Assembly: GCA_034670405.1 (NCBI GenBank) | Contig: JAXDDX010000364.1 | Coordinates: forward strand, 62,001-126,000 | Reading direction: 5' to 3' | Origin: Hoplostethus atlanticus | Taxonomy: Eukaryota > Chordata > Actinopteri > Trachichthyiformes > Trachichthyidae | DNA length: 64,000 bases | In this document: piece after piece, positions 11,221 to 22,449 of the stretch | How positions within the stretch are numbered: position 1 is the stretch's first letter | Layout of the letters: each line of letters begins with the position of its first letter | Translations under genes and position numbers: made by a program | Notes under the pieces: model-generated | Databases searched by the model: none | What the model was told of the DNA's origin: nothing | The model's input: only the letters and a program-made list of their open reading frames with translations

Positions 11221-12908
11221 TGTGTACCATAACGCATTTTTTGATGATTTGGCAAGAAATGGATAGAAGAAGTGTGAATTTGGGTGAAATTTTAATTAGA
11301 GCTTTTTCCTTTCAACTACATTGTGTCAGGCTTGTAATCTATGTTTAAAAAAAAACTTCACTATGATTACATAGTGATGCGTGAGAGGTTAACCTTTTTT
11401 TGACAAGCCTTCCTCTTAATTCAATCTATCTTGAGTAAATATGTGTAACCAGGTCTTTTGCTAGCTGTCTCTTCTTCACCACCCTCGAATAGAGAGGTGG
11501 AGGGGCCTCCTCAAAAGTGTTGGCCCAATTCTATACACCAGGAGTCAGAACATCGGGGGGAGTGACCAGAACACACAGAGCAACGATGCAGAAAATTATG
11601 AAACAATAGTGTTATTTAAAAGGTAAAATCAGTTACAAATTTATCACAACATTCAAAACTACTGGCAACACTTGGGGACTAGGTGCTCCTTGAGCGCAAG
11701 AGGATAACATCGCCCCCAATGAATCAGGACAAAGGATTTCACACCACACCATCCACCACTACACAAGGTGACATCACATCACTGGTAGTAAACACAACAG
11801 ATCCACACTATAGGTAGAATATAATTAGAGCAAGTAAAAGTTGCAAAGCCAATATAAAAAAGGGAGAATATCAAACCCCAACCCAGAAATAGCAAGGAGC
11901 CAAGTACCAGAGCCACTAACAAGTTAATGGCTCCTGGTACAATATTACAAAACAAAAAGAGCAATTAACTGCCAAGACTTAAATACTTTGAAACAATTTC
12001 AGGCAACACAAGAATTTAATAATCAATAAATACAGTAACAAAAAAAGAAAAGTTTAAATATCCAACCCTATACAATCAAAATAAAGACAATAATAAAGTA
12101 TATACCCAAATAAGTAAGTTCATTAAATTTAAGCACTCACACTCAGCAAACCACGAACAAAAATAAATATTTAACACATAGCAAAAATATAATGCCACGC
12201 CATTCCCAGTGGGGGATATTTAGATTAAATAACTAAGGCAATCAAAAAGGCGGAGGAGTGAGATAGCGACAAGAGAGAGCCGTATCACCATACCACACGC
12301 AAAGCGGGGTTTGTTTTGGAAACAAAGGAAGCAAATATATAATGAACCAGGGGGCCCTGTGTACTCTACAACCATAATCTATGAGGGGATGCGTGAGGTT
12401 GGATGGACCCACATTTTTAGTAGGAACTCATTATCCCTTATCCTTCACTTCCCTTAATATCATTGACAGCAATCAAAAATTAACCATGACAATCTAGCGC
12501 CAATACAATACCACAGTTCCTCTCCGACTTCACGCTCTCTCGTACAGAAGGCCACCCCCGCCCTGCAGGTGTGTGTTCGGCCTTTATTTGATCGGCTGTC
12601 CTAATGGCGGTCGACAGCCAGTCAGCAGCACTTTACGCTATCGGCTTGGCACACCTGAGCCACCACCTCTCCAAACAGTCACTCAGCGAGAGAAAAAAAG
12701 GCAATCAGTGCAGTCACCTGGTGCTTTGTAATGAACAAAGAATCTTAAGGTTCCTAGCGTTTACCCCCATGTACATAGTTTGTCACTATACTTTCCAAAT
12801 AATTATAATGATAATGATCTTTATATAAATAAAACAATAAATACATGATCTTTATAATAAAATAAAGATTATTATTCTGTATATTGGGGAGTAGAATAAC
12901 CTACACTA
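11221..12908. other. AT-rich interior, unclassified
   Basis: No domain is recognised on either strand. The short frames here have no known motif. Sequence near 12540-12640 (GGCCTTTATTTGATCGGCTG) looks like part of an unknown retroelement or UTR but cannot be assigned. Confidence 0.4.
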
Positions 12909-12916
12909 ATATAAAG

Positions 12917-13121
12917 CAGGGTTATCAACCGTGCGATGGAGGTCCGAAGTATGCAGGTTTTCGTTCCAACCCAAGAATACACCAGTGATTTCACTTGATT
13001 ACCACTACTTCAACCCAGAGAGGAGGGACTTAATCATTGAAATCACCTGGGTGTATTCTTGGGTTTGGAACGAAAACCTGCATACTCTCGGCCCTCCATG
13101 GCACCGGTTTTGACAACCCTG
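12917..13121. mobile_element. hAT-type MITE with 8-bp target duplication
   Basis: The ends are long inverted repeats: CAGGGTTATCAACCG...GGAGGTCCGAAGTATGCAGG at the left and CCTGCATACTCTCGG...GGTTTTGACAACCCTG at the right, roughly 75 bases each, around a short centre. Flanks are ATATAAAG (12909-12916) and CTATAAAG (13122-13129), seven of eight bases equal, the length hAT transposases produce. The element has no coding capacity. Both ends begin with CAG, as hAT elements commonly do. Confidence 0.9.
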
Positions 13122-13169
13122 CTATAAAGGCTGTATGTAGCCGTCGTATGGCTGTGCCAAATGATACCA

Positions 13170-13830
13170 ATGGCTGCTTTGGCGTTGCTGGAAGATATTG
13201 CTATTGCGCAATTTAGGCGAGAAGGAGTCTTCAGAGAACCGAACTGATTTCTGGCCCATGATATGACTGCTAATGCCGCCGCTTTGGATTTCCAAGAGCT
13301 GTTCTCTTCAATTGTGTGTTGAAGCTGGGCCCTGTGTTGGAACGGCACTCTCGGAAAACCCTGCCATCCGTCCATCTAACAGGTATATTGACTGCAAATC
13401 GGTTTTTAGGCGACAGGGACGTTCAGCGGTGAGCTTGCGGACAGATCAGGGAATTCCTGAGCTACCCTGAGCCGGTCATGCCCATGGCGTGGGGTGGGCA
13501 TCATTTCTTTATGATACATCCAGTTACCTCCCAACACGTAGCACTGAACAGGCCAACAAAATGCAATTTGCAGCGATGTCCCGGTGTTCCCAAATGTAAT
13601 ATATGTATATAATGTATTGTTTTATGTATATAATATATTGATACCCCAGAGTGACAATGGGTATGCATTGAAGCCATGGCTACTTATGCCATTTACAAAC
13701 CCCCAGAGCACACAACAGACACGCTTGTAAATGGGGCTCACACCGTGCGCTCTGTGTTTAGAGCGTTGCATTGGTCTTTTAAAAGGGAATGGTTTCGGTA
13801 CTTTCTGCCATTCAACATGTTTTCATTTGG
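13170..13830 (+). pseudogene. HARBI1-like transposase, decayed and missing its centre
   Basis: From 13170 the frame reads MAALALLEDIA then RREGVFRE, the N-terminus of HARBI1-type transposases; FLAHD follows. Later words in other frames correspond to the conserved helix-turn-helix region and its neighbour (up to about 13605). From about 13650 the sequence resumes near the C-terminus: DNGYALKPWLLMPFTNPQ, then IGLLKG. The middle of the protein, with the first two catalytic Asp residues, is absent, so the copy is both frameshifted and internally deleted. HARBI1-type proteins are normally about 350 residues; roughly two thirds is present. The transposase would cut and paste the element with a Myb-like partner, whose start lies convergently at 13850-13936. 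Confidence 0.75.
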
Positions 13831-13849
13831 TTGGTAATAGCCAGAGCTT

Positions 13850-13936
13850 AGTCTTCCAAATAATTTGCGCGTTTCTTCTGTCATTTTGATCAACCATTAT
13901 TTCAAAGTCACTATCGGTATAATTGCGTTTCTTCAT
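13850..13936 (-). pseudogene. Myb/SANT-like partner gene, N-terminal fragment
   Basis: On the minus strand from 13936 the frame reads MKKRNYTDSDFEIMV, which resembles the start of the Myb/SANT-like DNA-binding proteins encoded by PIF/Harbinger elements (a basic RNFT-E/D-E-I-like start). After about 29 codons the similarity stops, where the transposase remnant begins. The two genes face each other, as is typical, so a deletion has probably removed most of the Myb gene. The fragment is short, so the assignment is moderate. Confidence 0.5.
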
Positions 13937-14240
13937 TCTTCTATTGCTCTTCTTAAATGGCTTCCGCCGTTTCCTCCCAAAACTAAACTAAATGCTGGCC
14001 CTTTATATGCAAACCAGGCATATGGGTGGTTGGAAGCCATATATAGTAAAATTGTGGCATGGTCAGAAGGCTCGTGCACCGTGCGCACAATTTCGGAATG
14101 ATTGAAGAGTATGAAGAAAAAAACACATAGGAAAGACATACGTGGGTTTTATACATCTGAGAGTATGGCATGTTTCCTGTTTTTGTGCGTACACAGATTT
14201 GCTACACCTAAATCTACACAGAGTTTATACATCTGGCCCC

Positions 14241-14625
14241 AGCAGTGCTATATACAACATGGGGGGACTAAGCTCATAGTTTAATTGCAGGTACATTATC
14301 ACTTTCTTGTGATGACAGATCATGACAGAAAGTCCCCGAACCACCCCTCCTGGCTGTAGCTGGTGTGGTAGGGTCCAACCACCTTCAACTCGGCCTACAT
14401 AAGCCGGTTTGAAGCGGCGGCTTCGTTTGCCAGGTGGCAAGGATAGATTCCCTCAGCAGCGGAATATACTCGACCACAGGAAAAGTATATTAAAAGCAGT
14501 AACATTTGATATAATGATTGCATGCACTCAATTCAATTATAATGTTCATACGCACAGAGCTAATAAAGTTTTAGAGAAGGCTACCTGGTGTAAGTAATCA
14601 TTAGTTATATATGGTTAAAATGGGA
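14241..14625. other. Right part of the insert in element E, unclassified
   Basis: Lies between the proposed Harbinger right end and the second piece of element E. No domain or known repeat is recognised. It may belong to the same insertion as 10186-11003. Confidence 0.4.
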
Positions 14626-14749
14626 GTATTTCAATTATTAAAATGAAGGTAGTAACAAGCAAGTTCATAGATGATGAAGTGGTGCCAACAGTGATAGAGG
14701 TATAGACAAATCAAGACTCTCATGAAAGTTAAAATTGTGTCCACAGTTT
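14626..14749 (+). pseudogene. Element E piece 2
   Basis: The plus strand encodes VVTSKFIDDEVVPTVIE and, one frame away, IDKSRL and KLKLCPQF. In the reference-type protein these correspond to the region after the catalytic motif (a ..IPTVLEKP.. segment, then ..LPGKLKLWCLQFGLLPR..). About 30 residues between them are missing, a small deletion. The piece stops at AGTTT, which is repeated at 18162-18166, where the protein resumes with FELLPRL. The interruption is LINE A. Confidence 0.7.
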
Positions 14750-14959
14750 CAAGTTCAAGAGGTGTTATTCGACACTTACAATAGCACGTGTGCAGTAAAA
14801 TAAAAATGGAGTGCTCAACAGAATGTGCAAAGGCAACAAGTTCACACTATTTACAATAAAGAAAACAACACAAATATTTTACAGTATTAAGTAGAGCTCA
14901 TATAAAAGAAATACAATATCTACAGTAAGAGCACTTAACATATAGAAATTTAAGGAGAA

Positions 14960-16420
14960 AATGTATGTATGTATAATATAAAATATGTGTAGTCTTTAAC
15001 CTGTAGTGTGTGTGTTGTGAGTGAGTGTGTGCATAAGAGGGCAATGTGTTGTCCTTGGTGGCGGCCCCTGTTGAGGTCGGAGTTCACAGTCCGTGATGGC
15101 CTGAGGAAAGAAACTCCGACCCTCAGTCTCTCTGCTTTTGCAGCGTGGACTACGGAGGCGCTTTGCCTTGACCGCAGCAGCTGAAACAGTCCCGTTTGTT
15201 TAGGGTGGTGTGGATCCTTCATGAACCTGCAGGCTCGGTCTGCACCTCGCCTGTGTATAAGTCCTGCTGGAGGGAGTTGTAGTTCCAATAGTACGGTTCA
15301 TCCCAACGCCACTACTCTCTGCCAGAGCCTTCTATCCTGAGCGGAGCTGTTGCCAAACCAGGCAGTGATGCTTACTGTTCAGGAGCTCTCTACAGCTCCA
15401 GAGTAGAAGGACGTAGAATCCTCCCGAGAGACTTTAAAATTTCCTTCAGCTGCCGTGAGTGGTAAAGACGCTGCCGTTGCCTCCTCACCAAATAGTGTCG
15501 TGTGTGGACCATGGAGATCCTCGAGATGTGGACTCCCAGGTATGTTAAAACCTGCTCACCCTCTCCACAGTAGTCCCATTTATCCCCAATGGGAGTACGT
15601 CCTACGATGTAGTGGACCTCCTAAAGTCCATAATCACTCCTTAGTTTTTGGCGACATTCAAGAGAGCGGCTGTTGTCCCCGGCACCCAAGAGTGCAGATC
15701 ACACTTCCCTCCAGTAGGCCCTTCTCGTCGTTGTCCGGAGATCAGGCCCACCACCACTGTGACCATCCGCAAACCTGATGATGGAGTGGAGCTGAACCTG
15801 GCCACACAGTCATAGTGGTGTGTGTAGAGAGGAGTACAGTAGGGCTGATACGCAACCCGGGGGGGAAATCCTGTGATTCAGGGTGAGGGGTTGGAGGAGT
15901 GGCTACCCACCCCTGCCAATCCTGGGGCCTGGCGGTTCAGAAGCCAGGATCCAGGCACACGGGGGTGTTCAGTCCAGCTCAATCAACTTCCCAGACAGTT
16001 CAGGTGGGACTATGGTATTGAAAGTACCACTGAAACTATAATCAATAACAGCATCTCACATAGCCCCCCCTTCACAGGTGTCCAAAATGATTTTGGTGGT
16101 GCAGTAACTGGGAGACAGCATTCATCCGTGGATCTGTTTTGATGATAAGCAAACTGCAGCAGGTCCCATGGAGCAGGGAGGAAGCTGCAGATTGTAGTCC
16201 TTTATCAGCCTCTCAAAGCATTTCATGACCACCGAGGTGAGACCACCGGTCAGTAGTCTATCAAGCTGCAGGAGAAGCATTCTGGGCACAGGGACAATAG
16301 TGAACTCTTGAAGCAGGGCGGACCACAGACTCAGCCAGGGAATGTTGAATATAGTGGTGAACACTGAGCTAGCTGATTAGCACAGGTCATCAGTACTCGC
16401 CCAATATCATCTTGACCAGC
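14960..16420 (-). pseudogene. LINE A reverse transcriptase and C-terminus
   Basis: Minus-strand words in order from 16364: EVFTTIFNI-like, then VALTSVVMKCFERLIKDY (conserved finger region), FADG at about 15760 in place of the catalytic FADD, YLGVHIS, and near 15290-15090 ADRACRFMKDPHHP, LFQLLRS and ERLRVGVSFL. This is the standard order for fish L2/CR1-like LINEs, which copy their RNA onto nicked chromosomal DNA. Numerous frame changes and stops show it is inactive. Confidence 0.8.
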
Positions 16421-17129
16421 AGCTTTCCCTGGGTGTCACCCTCGTTCAGAGCCCTCCTCACAACTGAGCTCAGACACAGAGTGTGTGTTCATCCCCCACG
16501 GTAGAACTCACCTCTGCTACGCTAACAGGAGTTGTTTGTGTAGCCTGCCGAGCTAGCGTTTGGTCTGTTATTGATGCTTAGCCTCAAACGTGCAAAAAGA
16601 GTTCAGTCAGCCGCTTAGGGATGCGTCGGCACTCAGTTACCTGGGGTTCCTGCCCTGGAAAGTCGGTTATAGTCCGACCGCCTGCCATAGCGTCATGGTG
16701 TCGCTTCTGCTCCATCTGCGACTCCACTCTGTCCCTGTACTCCACTAGGGGCTTCCTTCACTGCCTTTCTTCTCAGATCCATAGGACGCGTGCTTGTGCT
16801 CGTAGCCATGTTGCCCGGATACAAGACCGGAGTTTAAAGGCCAGCAGTACGGGCGGTCAAATGCGTCAACGGATGGATCTATCACCCACGTTTTTTGATA
16901 GTAAAGACCGGTGAACTTTTACCGTGGGGACGATGGTGTCGGCCAGCGTTGCTATGAAGCTCGTAACAACTTCCGTAATCTCGCTGACCTGTCCCTGAAC
17001 TGATAGAACATGTCCCAGTCAACGTCAACACAGAGCGTCCTTGTAGCTCGGTCCCCCCTCTGAATTGGTCAGGCAACCACCGCTTCACGTCCATCCATCA
17101 CATACCGCTTCCCGTGGCTAACCATCGTT

Positions 17130-17700
17130 TATACTCCGGTTAGCAGGAAAATGGCGGCAATGGTCTGATTGCCGGAATGGAGTGGAGAGAGACAGCCTTG
17201 TAGCCTCTCTGAACGGTGGTTTAGGCTTGGTCCAACGTTCGTTTCCCCTCTGTAGCACACGTAAATGTGCTGGTGAAATTCGCCATGACTTTTTTTAGGG
17301 TTCGCCCTATTAAAGTCCCCAGCCACCACCATAGCCTCTCGGGATGCTTGTTCTGATGCCGACATAAACACATCATGTAGGTCCGTATGCTACGTCGGTG
17401 TCCGCTTGACTGTGTGGTATGTAGACGGCTGTGGTGATGACCAGCTGAACTCCCGGGTGAAGGTAGAATGGACGGCATGAGATCCATGAAGAGCAGATGG
17501 TTCCAGGTTTCGACGCTAGCAGGAACGAGAAAGAGTCTGATGTCCTTGGGTTGCACCAGTTGTTGTTGGTCATGAAGCAAACCCCTCCACCCTAGATTTG
17601 CAGACTCTTCGTTAAAATCCGCACGGAAAAACAGAGAATGATTCGGTTGGTGCATATGGGCTCGATCCGGCACCCGAGCGGGGTACAGCATGTTTTCCCG
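17130..17700 (-). pseudogene. LINE A apurinic-type endonuclease
   Basis: Minus-strand translation shows WCNPRDIRLF, VITTAVYIP (the ITVAVVYIPP-type strand of APE-like nucleases), and VAGDFNRANPKK, where GDFN is the conserved catalytic Asp-x-Asn motif. Downstream there is TLDQ/SDHA-type sequence (QSDHCRHF) matching the terminal SDH motif. The enzyme nicks target DNA to prime reverse transcription. Frames are broken. Confidence 0.8.
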
Positions 17701-17756
17701 TCAGACAAAAGAATGTGCAGTCCATCAGGTCCGTTGGAATCAATTAATCCTCCGCC

Positions 17757-17969
17757 CTAGACATCATCCAACTTATTTTCTTCCAGAAGACTGGAACTTA
17801 GCAAGAAGGATGCAGGGCAGAGGGTGGACGGTGGACTTGATCTCTTAGTCTGATTCCGAATTCGGCTCCTTTTCCTCGATGTTTTCTCCTTCGTCTCCCC
17901 GTCAGATGCGGTACTCCACTGTTGTTGTTGTGGTCTCTTCAGCTCGTAGATCTTTCCGCTCACCGCCAC
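17757..17969 (-). pseudogene. LINE A ORF1-like basic segment
   Basis: From 17969 the minus strand reads MAVSGKIYELKRPQQQQ followed by a Lys/Arg-rich stretch ending before EENKLDD. It sits upstream of the endonuclease, where LINE ORF1 or the N-terminus of the single ORF would lie. No domain is recognised; a short basic nucleic-acid-binding region is an inference. Confidence 0.45.
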
Positions 17970-18161
17970 CAGCTATGAACAATGAAAAAGTGGACGAAAA
18001 CCTTTGTTTAACCAAAAGTAATGTCCAAAATGTGCTACGGTCGTAGGATGTCAGTACCGAATGTGTTTTGTGCAAAAAAGATTGTCAAAACTAAAAAAAC
18101 GCACGAATCCTCCGCGAGCTACCACAACGGCGTCTAGACCACGGCCGCAGCCATCTTGTAA

Positions 18162-18305
18162 AGTTTGAATTGTTGCCTCGACTTATAGTGGCCGCTGAAC
18201 TGTATGAGTTCCCCTAGCGGATAGTAGAAAAACTTAGAAAGGATGATTAACTAATTTAATAGAAAATGGCTTGGAGCCTGGCAATGTTAGAGCTGCCGGT
18301 ATTTA
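18162..18305 (+). pseudogene. Element E piece 3
   Basis: Directly after LINE A, the plus strand reads KFELLPRLIVAAELYEFP, then ERMIN and RKWLG, then MLELPVF. This corresponds to the thumb-side region of the same protein (..FGLLPRLMWPLTVYE.., ..RKWLGLP.., ..LELP..). It stops at TTA (18303-18305), the target duplication of Harbinger H1; the protein continues after the second TTA at 28339-28341. Confidence 0.75.
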
Positions 18306-19744
18306 GGCCGACTCCCAATTCACCCCTTCGCCCTACCCTAAGCCCTTCCCCTCCGATTTGCGCGTTCTACGTATAGGGGTAGGTGTCCCAATTCACGTTG
18401 GTGATCGAAGGGTAGGGCGAAGTGTTAGGGCTACATGGCCTCCACACGGAAGATTCTTTTATCAGGGGCACACTACAAACCAAAGGGCTAGAGAAATCTC
18501 CCATATGCCTGCGGATCTCTAACTGAAGTGAAACTGGGGGGAAGATGATTGCTAACGCGACACAACCATGCAAAGTGAACCACAAAAGTATGTATTTTCT
18601 TTGTTAAAAAAAAGATTAAAAAAATATTCTAACCGATCGTATTATCCTTACTTAATTCGTTCAATGTATTATAGACCTTTTCTTTATAAACAAGCAAATA
18701 AAAAAATCGCTAGTATGGCCGATTCCGCTAGCTAGCTAGTTAACGAGACAACATTGTTTAAGCTGTGAATTTGTGCATGACGTTCCGCATTTTTATACAG
18801 TCTTTCCATGCTGCACTTTTTCCAACTTTTGATGGCATATAGACGCCCGAATATAAATAATAATAAAACTAAAGTCCAGAAGCGAAGTTGTCTGTTCACC
18901 ACCACCGCACCTCACATACAGTGTCGGACTGGCAGAGTGCACGGGTGCTATCCTACAGAGCACCGAAGTGCCCCTGAGAGCAGTGTTCATAATAACTTTT
19001 TGATAGTATTGATACGTGCAACCTATAAGTTGTGAACGAATCGCGACGTCCATGCATCCATCATCCGATAAATGGCAAATGTTTTGTGATAATACTACTA
19101 TTGCCATAGTATGGTAGCCAAAGCAGGAAAACAACACTTTAAATTTTCCTGTCTATTATCAGTATGATTACTCCTGTCCTGCATGACCACAAAAAATAAT
19201 ATATGTCCTGTTATTTGGATAAATCTGTGTTTCACCCAATAGTCCCTAATAGTAAATACCCAATGCTCCATCATTCCAGGGACATCCTCCAGCAAACCAG
19301 AGAGCTCAAAAGTTCCGAGCTGAAAATGAACAGCGTTTCTGAGAAGCAAAAGTGCTTGCCCAAACCCACTTTGGAGTTGAGTCATTTGTTTATCAAGTTG
19401 CTTGGCCACATGCAGATTCTATTAAGTTTTTGTAATTTTCATTCTGTTAACATGTACTCTTCATTTTGTGTTATGAAACAGGACTTGATCAGAAGACCTT
19501 GGACCTAAGATGGAAAATTACCTCTCAGCAAGCTTTGAAAAAGTGGAAAACCTGAAGAAAAAATAATAAGGTAATCAGAGAGCAATGTGGTTCTAGCTTA
19601 AGGGATGCATAAGAATTCATGTCATCTTAACCTTTTTTCACAATACAAATACTGAAGGCCTACTGTAAAAAGGCCTGAAAGCACTATTTGTAAATTCTTG
19701 TCATTATAGAGTTTATAACATTGTGTGTGTGTTTAATTGCTGGA

Positions 19745-20405
19745 ACCTGAAAACTCCCAAAACGAAGTCAGGAACGATGGAGGACAGGAAACTGCTGCCA
19801 GCTTGGCAGTTTTTTTTCAGGGAAATGCATGAGGAGTGTTAGGTGCCAGGCCTTCCGTCGAACCGCTTCCCTGTTGTGGTAGCATCATTTGGTCCCGATG
19901 CTGGACCCACAGCAATGCTTAATGGTAAGTGAGGTTTGCAATTTAGCTACAATCACATTAACCAAGTAATGCAAAGTAATGTTTTAAAGAGCTATGTATC
20001 CCTGGAATTTATTATAATCATTGATAGGGGAAAGGATACATGCTTGTCAAGTGATGATTGTAATCTGTCACATAGTTATTATATATTGTACGCAAAAACG
20101 AAAAAAAAACGGGCCATATCAACCCAGTTCTGACATAATTTTCTTAGCTTTGTTTCAGGAGATCGTAGAGCCCAGTGGCGAGGCCACAAGCCCATCCCCT
20201 CCACCTCAGCAGCCTCTAGCATCTGGCATATCTATGCCCGTGCATGCTCTACTCGCCATAGCCTCTCCCACTGCTACCACCCAACCCCCGTCCCCCCACA
20301 AAAGGAAGAGGAAGTAAGCAATGCCCTGTTAGAGTTTTTTGTCAAAAAGAACGTGCTAAAGAGCAAAAGCGTTCACAAGGAGAGCGAGCAACAGACTGAA
20401 CGCTT
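19745..20405 (+). pseudogene. Myb/SANT-like gene of Harbinger H1
   Basis: A first exon-like segment (to 19924) encodes WQFFFREMHE and, one frame on, VLGARPSVEPLP, typical of the linker after the trihelix in Harbinger Myb-like proteins. It ends at a splice-donor-like ATG|GTAAGT. After about 230 bases an acceptor-like TTTGTTTCAG|GA (to 20158) leads to a Pro/Ser-rich segment (SPSPPPQQPLAS) ending KRKRK, a likely nuclear signal, followed by VKKNVLKSKSV-like sequence. Such proteins bind the transposon ends and carry the transposase into the nucleus. The DNA-binding N-terminus lies upstream but could not be read clearly. Frames are broken, so it is probably inactive. Confidence 0.6.
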
Positions 20406-21099
20406 TTAAACCTCTTCTTGAAAAATGGTGGACAAATTGTGATTTAATTTGAATTTTTTTTATACGTTCACATCACTTGTTCATGTTATGTTTATTTAAG
20501 ATTTTTGAATTGTTCTATATAGTCCTTCTATTTTTTCATTTTTTTATAAACGCTTACCTCATCCATCAATGTTCAGCTGTTTTTAAGTTATGACAAGCCA
20601 AATAATATTTTTGTTCAACAATTGTGTTAAAACATCTAAATGACTATTTGCCGTCGCCGCCCGGTGTTTTGCAAACAGCTCCGCTAAACTTCGCTTCCAT
20701 CAAAAAGTTTTTTTTTTTTTTTGTGTTAACATTTAGATCACCGAATCCCACCTAGAACAACTACAGATTCGTTTATTTTATGTTTTTGTTTTGTTTTTTT
20801 TTTTGCATCCTGACCGTGTACATTTTTCCACCAGCGTATTTTTCGATCATCTAGCCTGCCGGCTCCCCCATACAACCCGACCTAGTCTCCAACCATAACG
20901 GCAAGGTAAGCAGGAGCTTCTTGTTCTCACGTGCCCCTCTTGTGTGCTCGTTTTAGGAGAGGTTGTCTTCTGTTAGAGAGACCGTGTCCGTCCAGTTAGA
21001 AGCGGATAGCCGATTACCTATAACGAGACGGGCACCCCAGACAAGCCTAGATACGTGCCAACTAGCCCGCTCACGAGCGCGTACAGTATCCCGAGCATT

Positions 21100-21894
21100 A
21101 GCGAGATAGTGTAGCTCCATCGTCAGTGGGTGACGAGTTTGACCCGTCTCCGGACGTCGGAGAAACACCCGCCGGTTCCAGCCGCCACCTTGTGCGGCCC
21201 GATTCGCCACCAGGTGCCCCCCGATGGCTAATCGTTTCACTGTTCTTTCTAGTCCCCATGGTCGACGGGTCCGGGGTACCGGGGATACCGCCGACCACAG
21301 GGGACTATAAAACATTGAAACGATTAGCCATGCGGATTGCACTGTCTCGCACCCTAGTGTTTAACGGCGATTCCCATCACTCCGTAATGGATAGGCTTGA
21401 GTCGCCGCCTAAAAAAGAGAGGTTTTCTGTTTACCCGGGGCCAGAGCTACCGACATTGAGCGGGCTAAATTAAGGGGTGCTAGGCGAAACAATAGTTCCG
21501 ACACAAGGGTAAGAAAGAGGCAAACGGTCCACCCAGTGAGTATAGCAACATCATATAACGAAACCGTTGGCGCACTGACATTAGATGATGCAATCGGAGG
21601 CACCAACTCAACATTAGCCAGGACACCAATTGACCTCCGCTAGGAAGATGTGTCGGCATCGATTAATATGGTACTCTGGCCCCTTACCCTTTCGCGTAGG
21701 GGCAATGATAGAGCTATAGGCAGATTAGTCCCTCCCCTCAACCTCTTGGCTGGCGAAGCACTGTGAAGAAAAGGGATTAGTCTTCTTAGATAACTGGCCC
21801 TCCTTCTGGGCAAACCCGGCTTGCTGAAAGCTGACGGCCTCCACCCTAATGGGGTAGACGCTGCTTTATTATCTAGCAACATAGATAGATTTTA
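21100..21894 (+). pseudogene. LINE B ORF1 with SGNH-esterase end
   Basis: The decisive part is 21775-21894: FLDNWPSFWANPA in one frame and GLLKADGLHPNGVDAALL in the next. The D-x-x-H of DGLHPN is the last conserved block of SGNH-type esterases, and fish L2/CR1 LINEs often carry such a domain in ORF1. The segment before it (PRWLIVSLFFL, TGDYKTLKR) is poorly matched. ORF1 proteins bind LINE RNA; the role of the esterase is unknown. Frameshifts separate the parts. Confidence 0.6.
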
Positions 21895-22449
21895 AGGGAA
21901 AGCTGACATCTGTCGTAGAGCTCGACTCGCCGGGATGCAGGTGATTAGAGAGCCTACTAGGCCCAGAAAAGGGTGTGGAGTCTGCCATGGTTAGAGCTTA
22001 CAGCAGAACAACTGAGACTGGTGCCCCCGCTCGCCAATTGTTTTCCACCCATATCTACCGAGTTTTACCATTCAAAATTTTACTTTATCCTCTGGCAGCA
22101 GCACCTCTCGATTATGAAAATTACAGTACAGTTCCTTCCAATTAAGACTGTATCTTTCTCCACCGCGCCTGTCAAATTCCTACCGACCCACAGTAAATTA
22201 CAGCAATTAATTTGAAAACACGACCACACACGCAAACTCATTAACATTGGATAAAAACTCTAGCAGTATTGAACGCCTCACTGTGGGCTTCATCAATAAA
22301 GATCATTGTCAACACAATCGTTACTGATCAGATGATTTGATTACTTGAGAACATAGTCTAACATGATGGCTCTCTGTGAAACTGGCTAAAGCCAAATGAG
22401 TTTTCTGCCTCTAATTGAAGCTTCACCCCCAAACTTTCTTAGTTCTCAG

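Larger units (their letters stand above)
11004..14240 (+). mobile_element. HARBI1-like (PIF/Harbinger) element, internally deleted
   Basis: Decayed transposase (about 13170-13830, plus) and the start of a Myb-like gene on the opposite strand (13850-13936) are the two genes of a PIF/Harbinger element. The proposed ends are GGGGTCCATATGTAAAAAAC at 11004 and its imperfect inverse GTTTATACATCTGGCCCC ending at 14240; both carry a nearby GCGTACGCAC or GTGCGTACAC word. No clear 3-bp target duplication is visible, so the boundaries are tentative. A 205-bp hAT MITE (12917-13121) and an 82-bp tandem duplication (11056-11220) lie inside. The stretch 11221-12900 holds no recognisable coding sequence. Confidence 0.5.
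14750..18161 (-). mobile_element. LINE A, L2/CR1-superfamily, nearly full length
   Basis: A 3.4-kb non-LTR retrotransposon inserted in element E. Flanking AGTTT at 14745-14749 and 18162-18166 is the target-site duplication, and the two sides read on in the host protein (..KLKLCPQ, then FELLPRL..). The 5' end is at the right (minus-strand start near 18161, ACAAGATGGCTGCGGCCGTG); the 3' tail at the left has ATTTACAATAAAG-type sequence. Parts in 5' to 3' order: ORF1-like basic segment, AP endonuclease, reverse transcriptase, C-terminal region, UTR. Every reading frame is broken by several frameshifts and stops. The same family recurs at 63221-64000. The exact clade (L2, Rex1/Babar) is not settled. 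Confidence 0.85.

Noticed and set aside
20953-21342. 129-codon minus-strand frame
   Set aside because: It is antisense to LINE B ORF1 and has no domain of its own.
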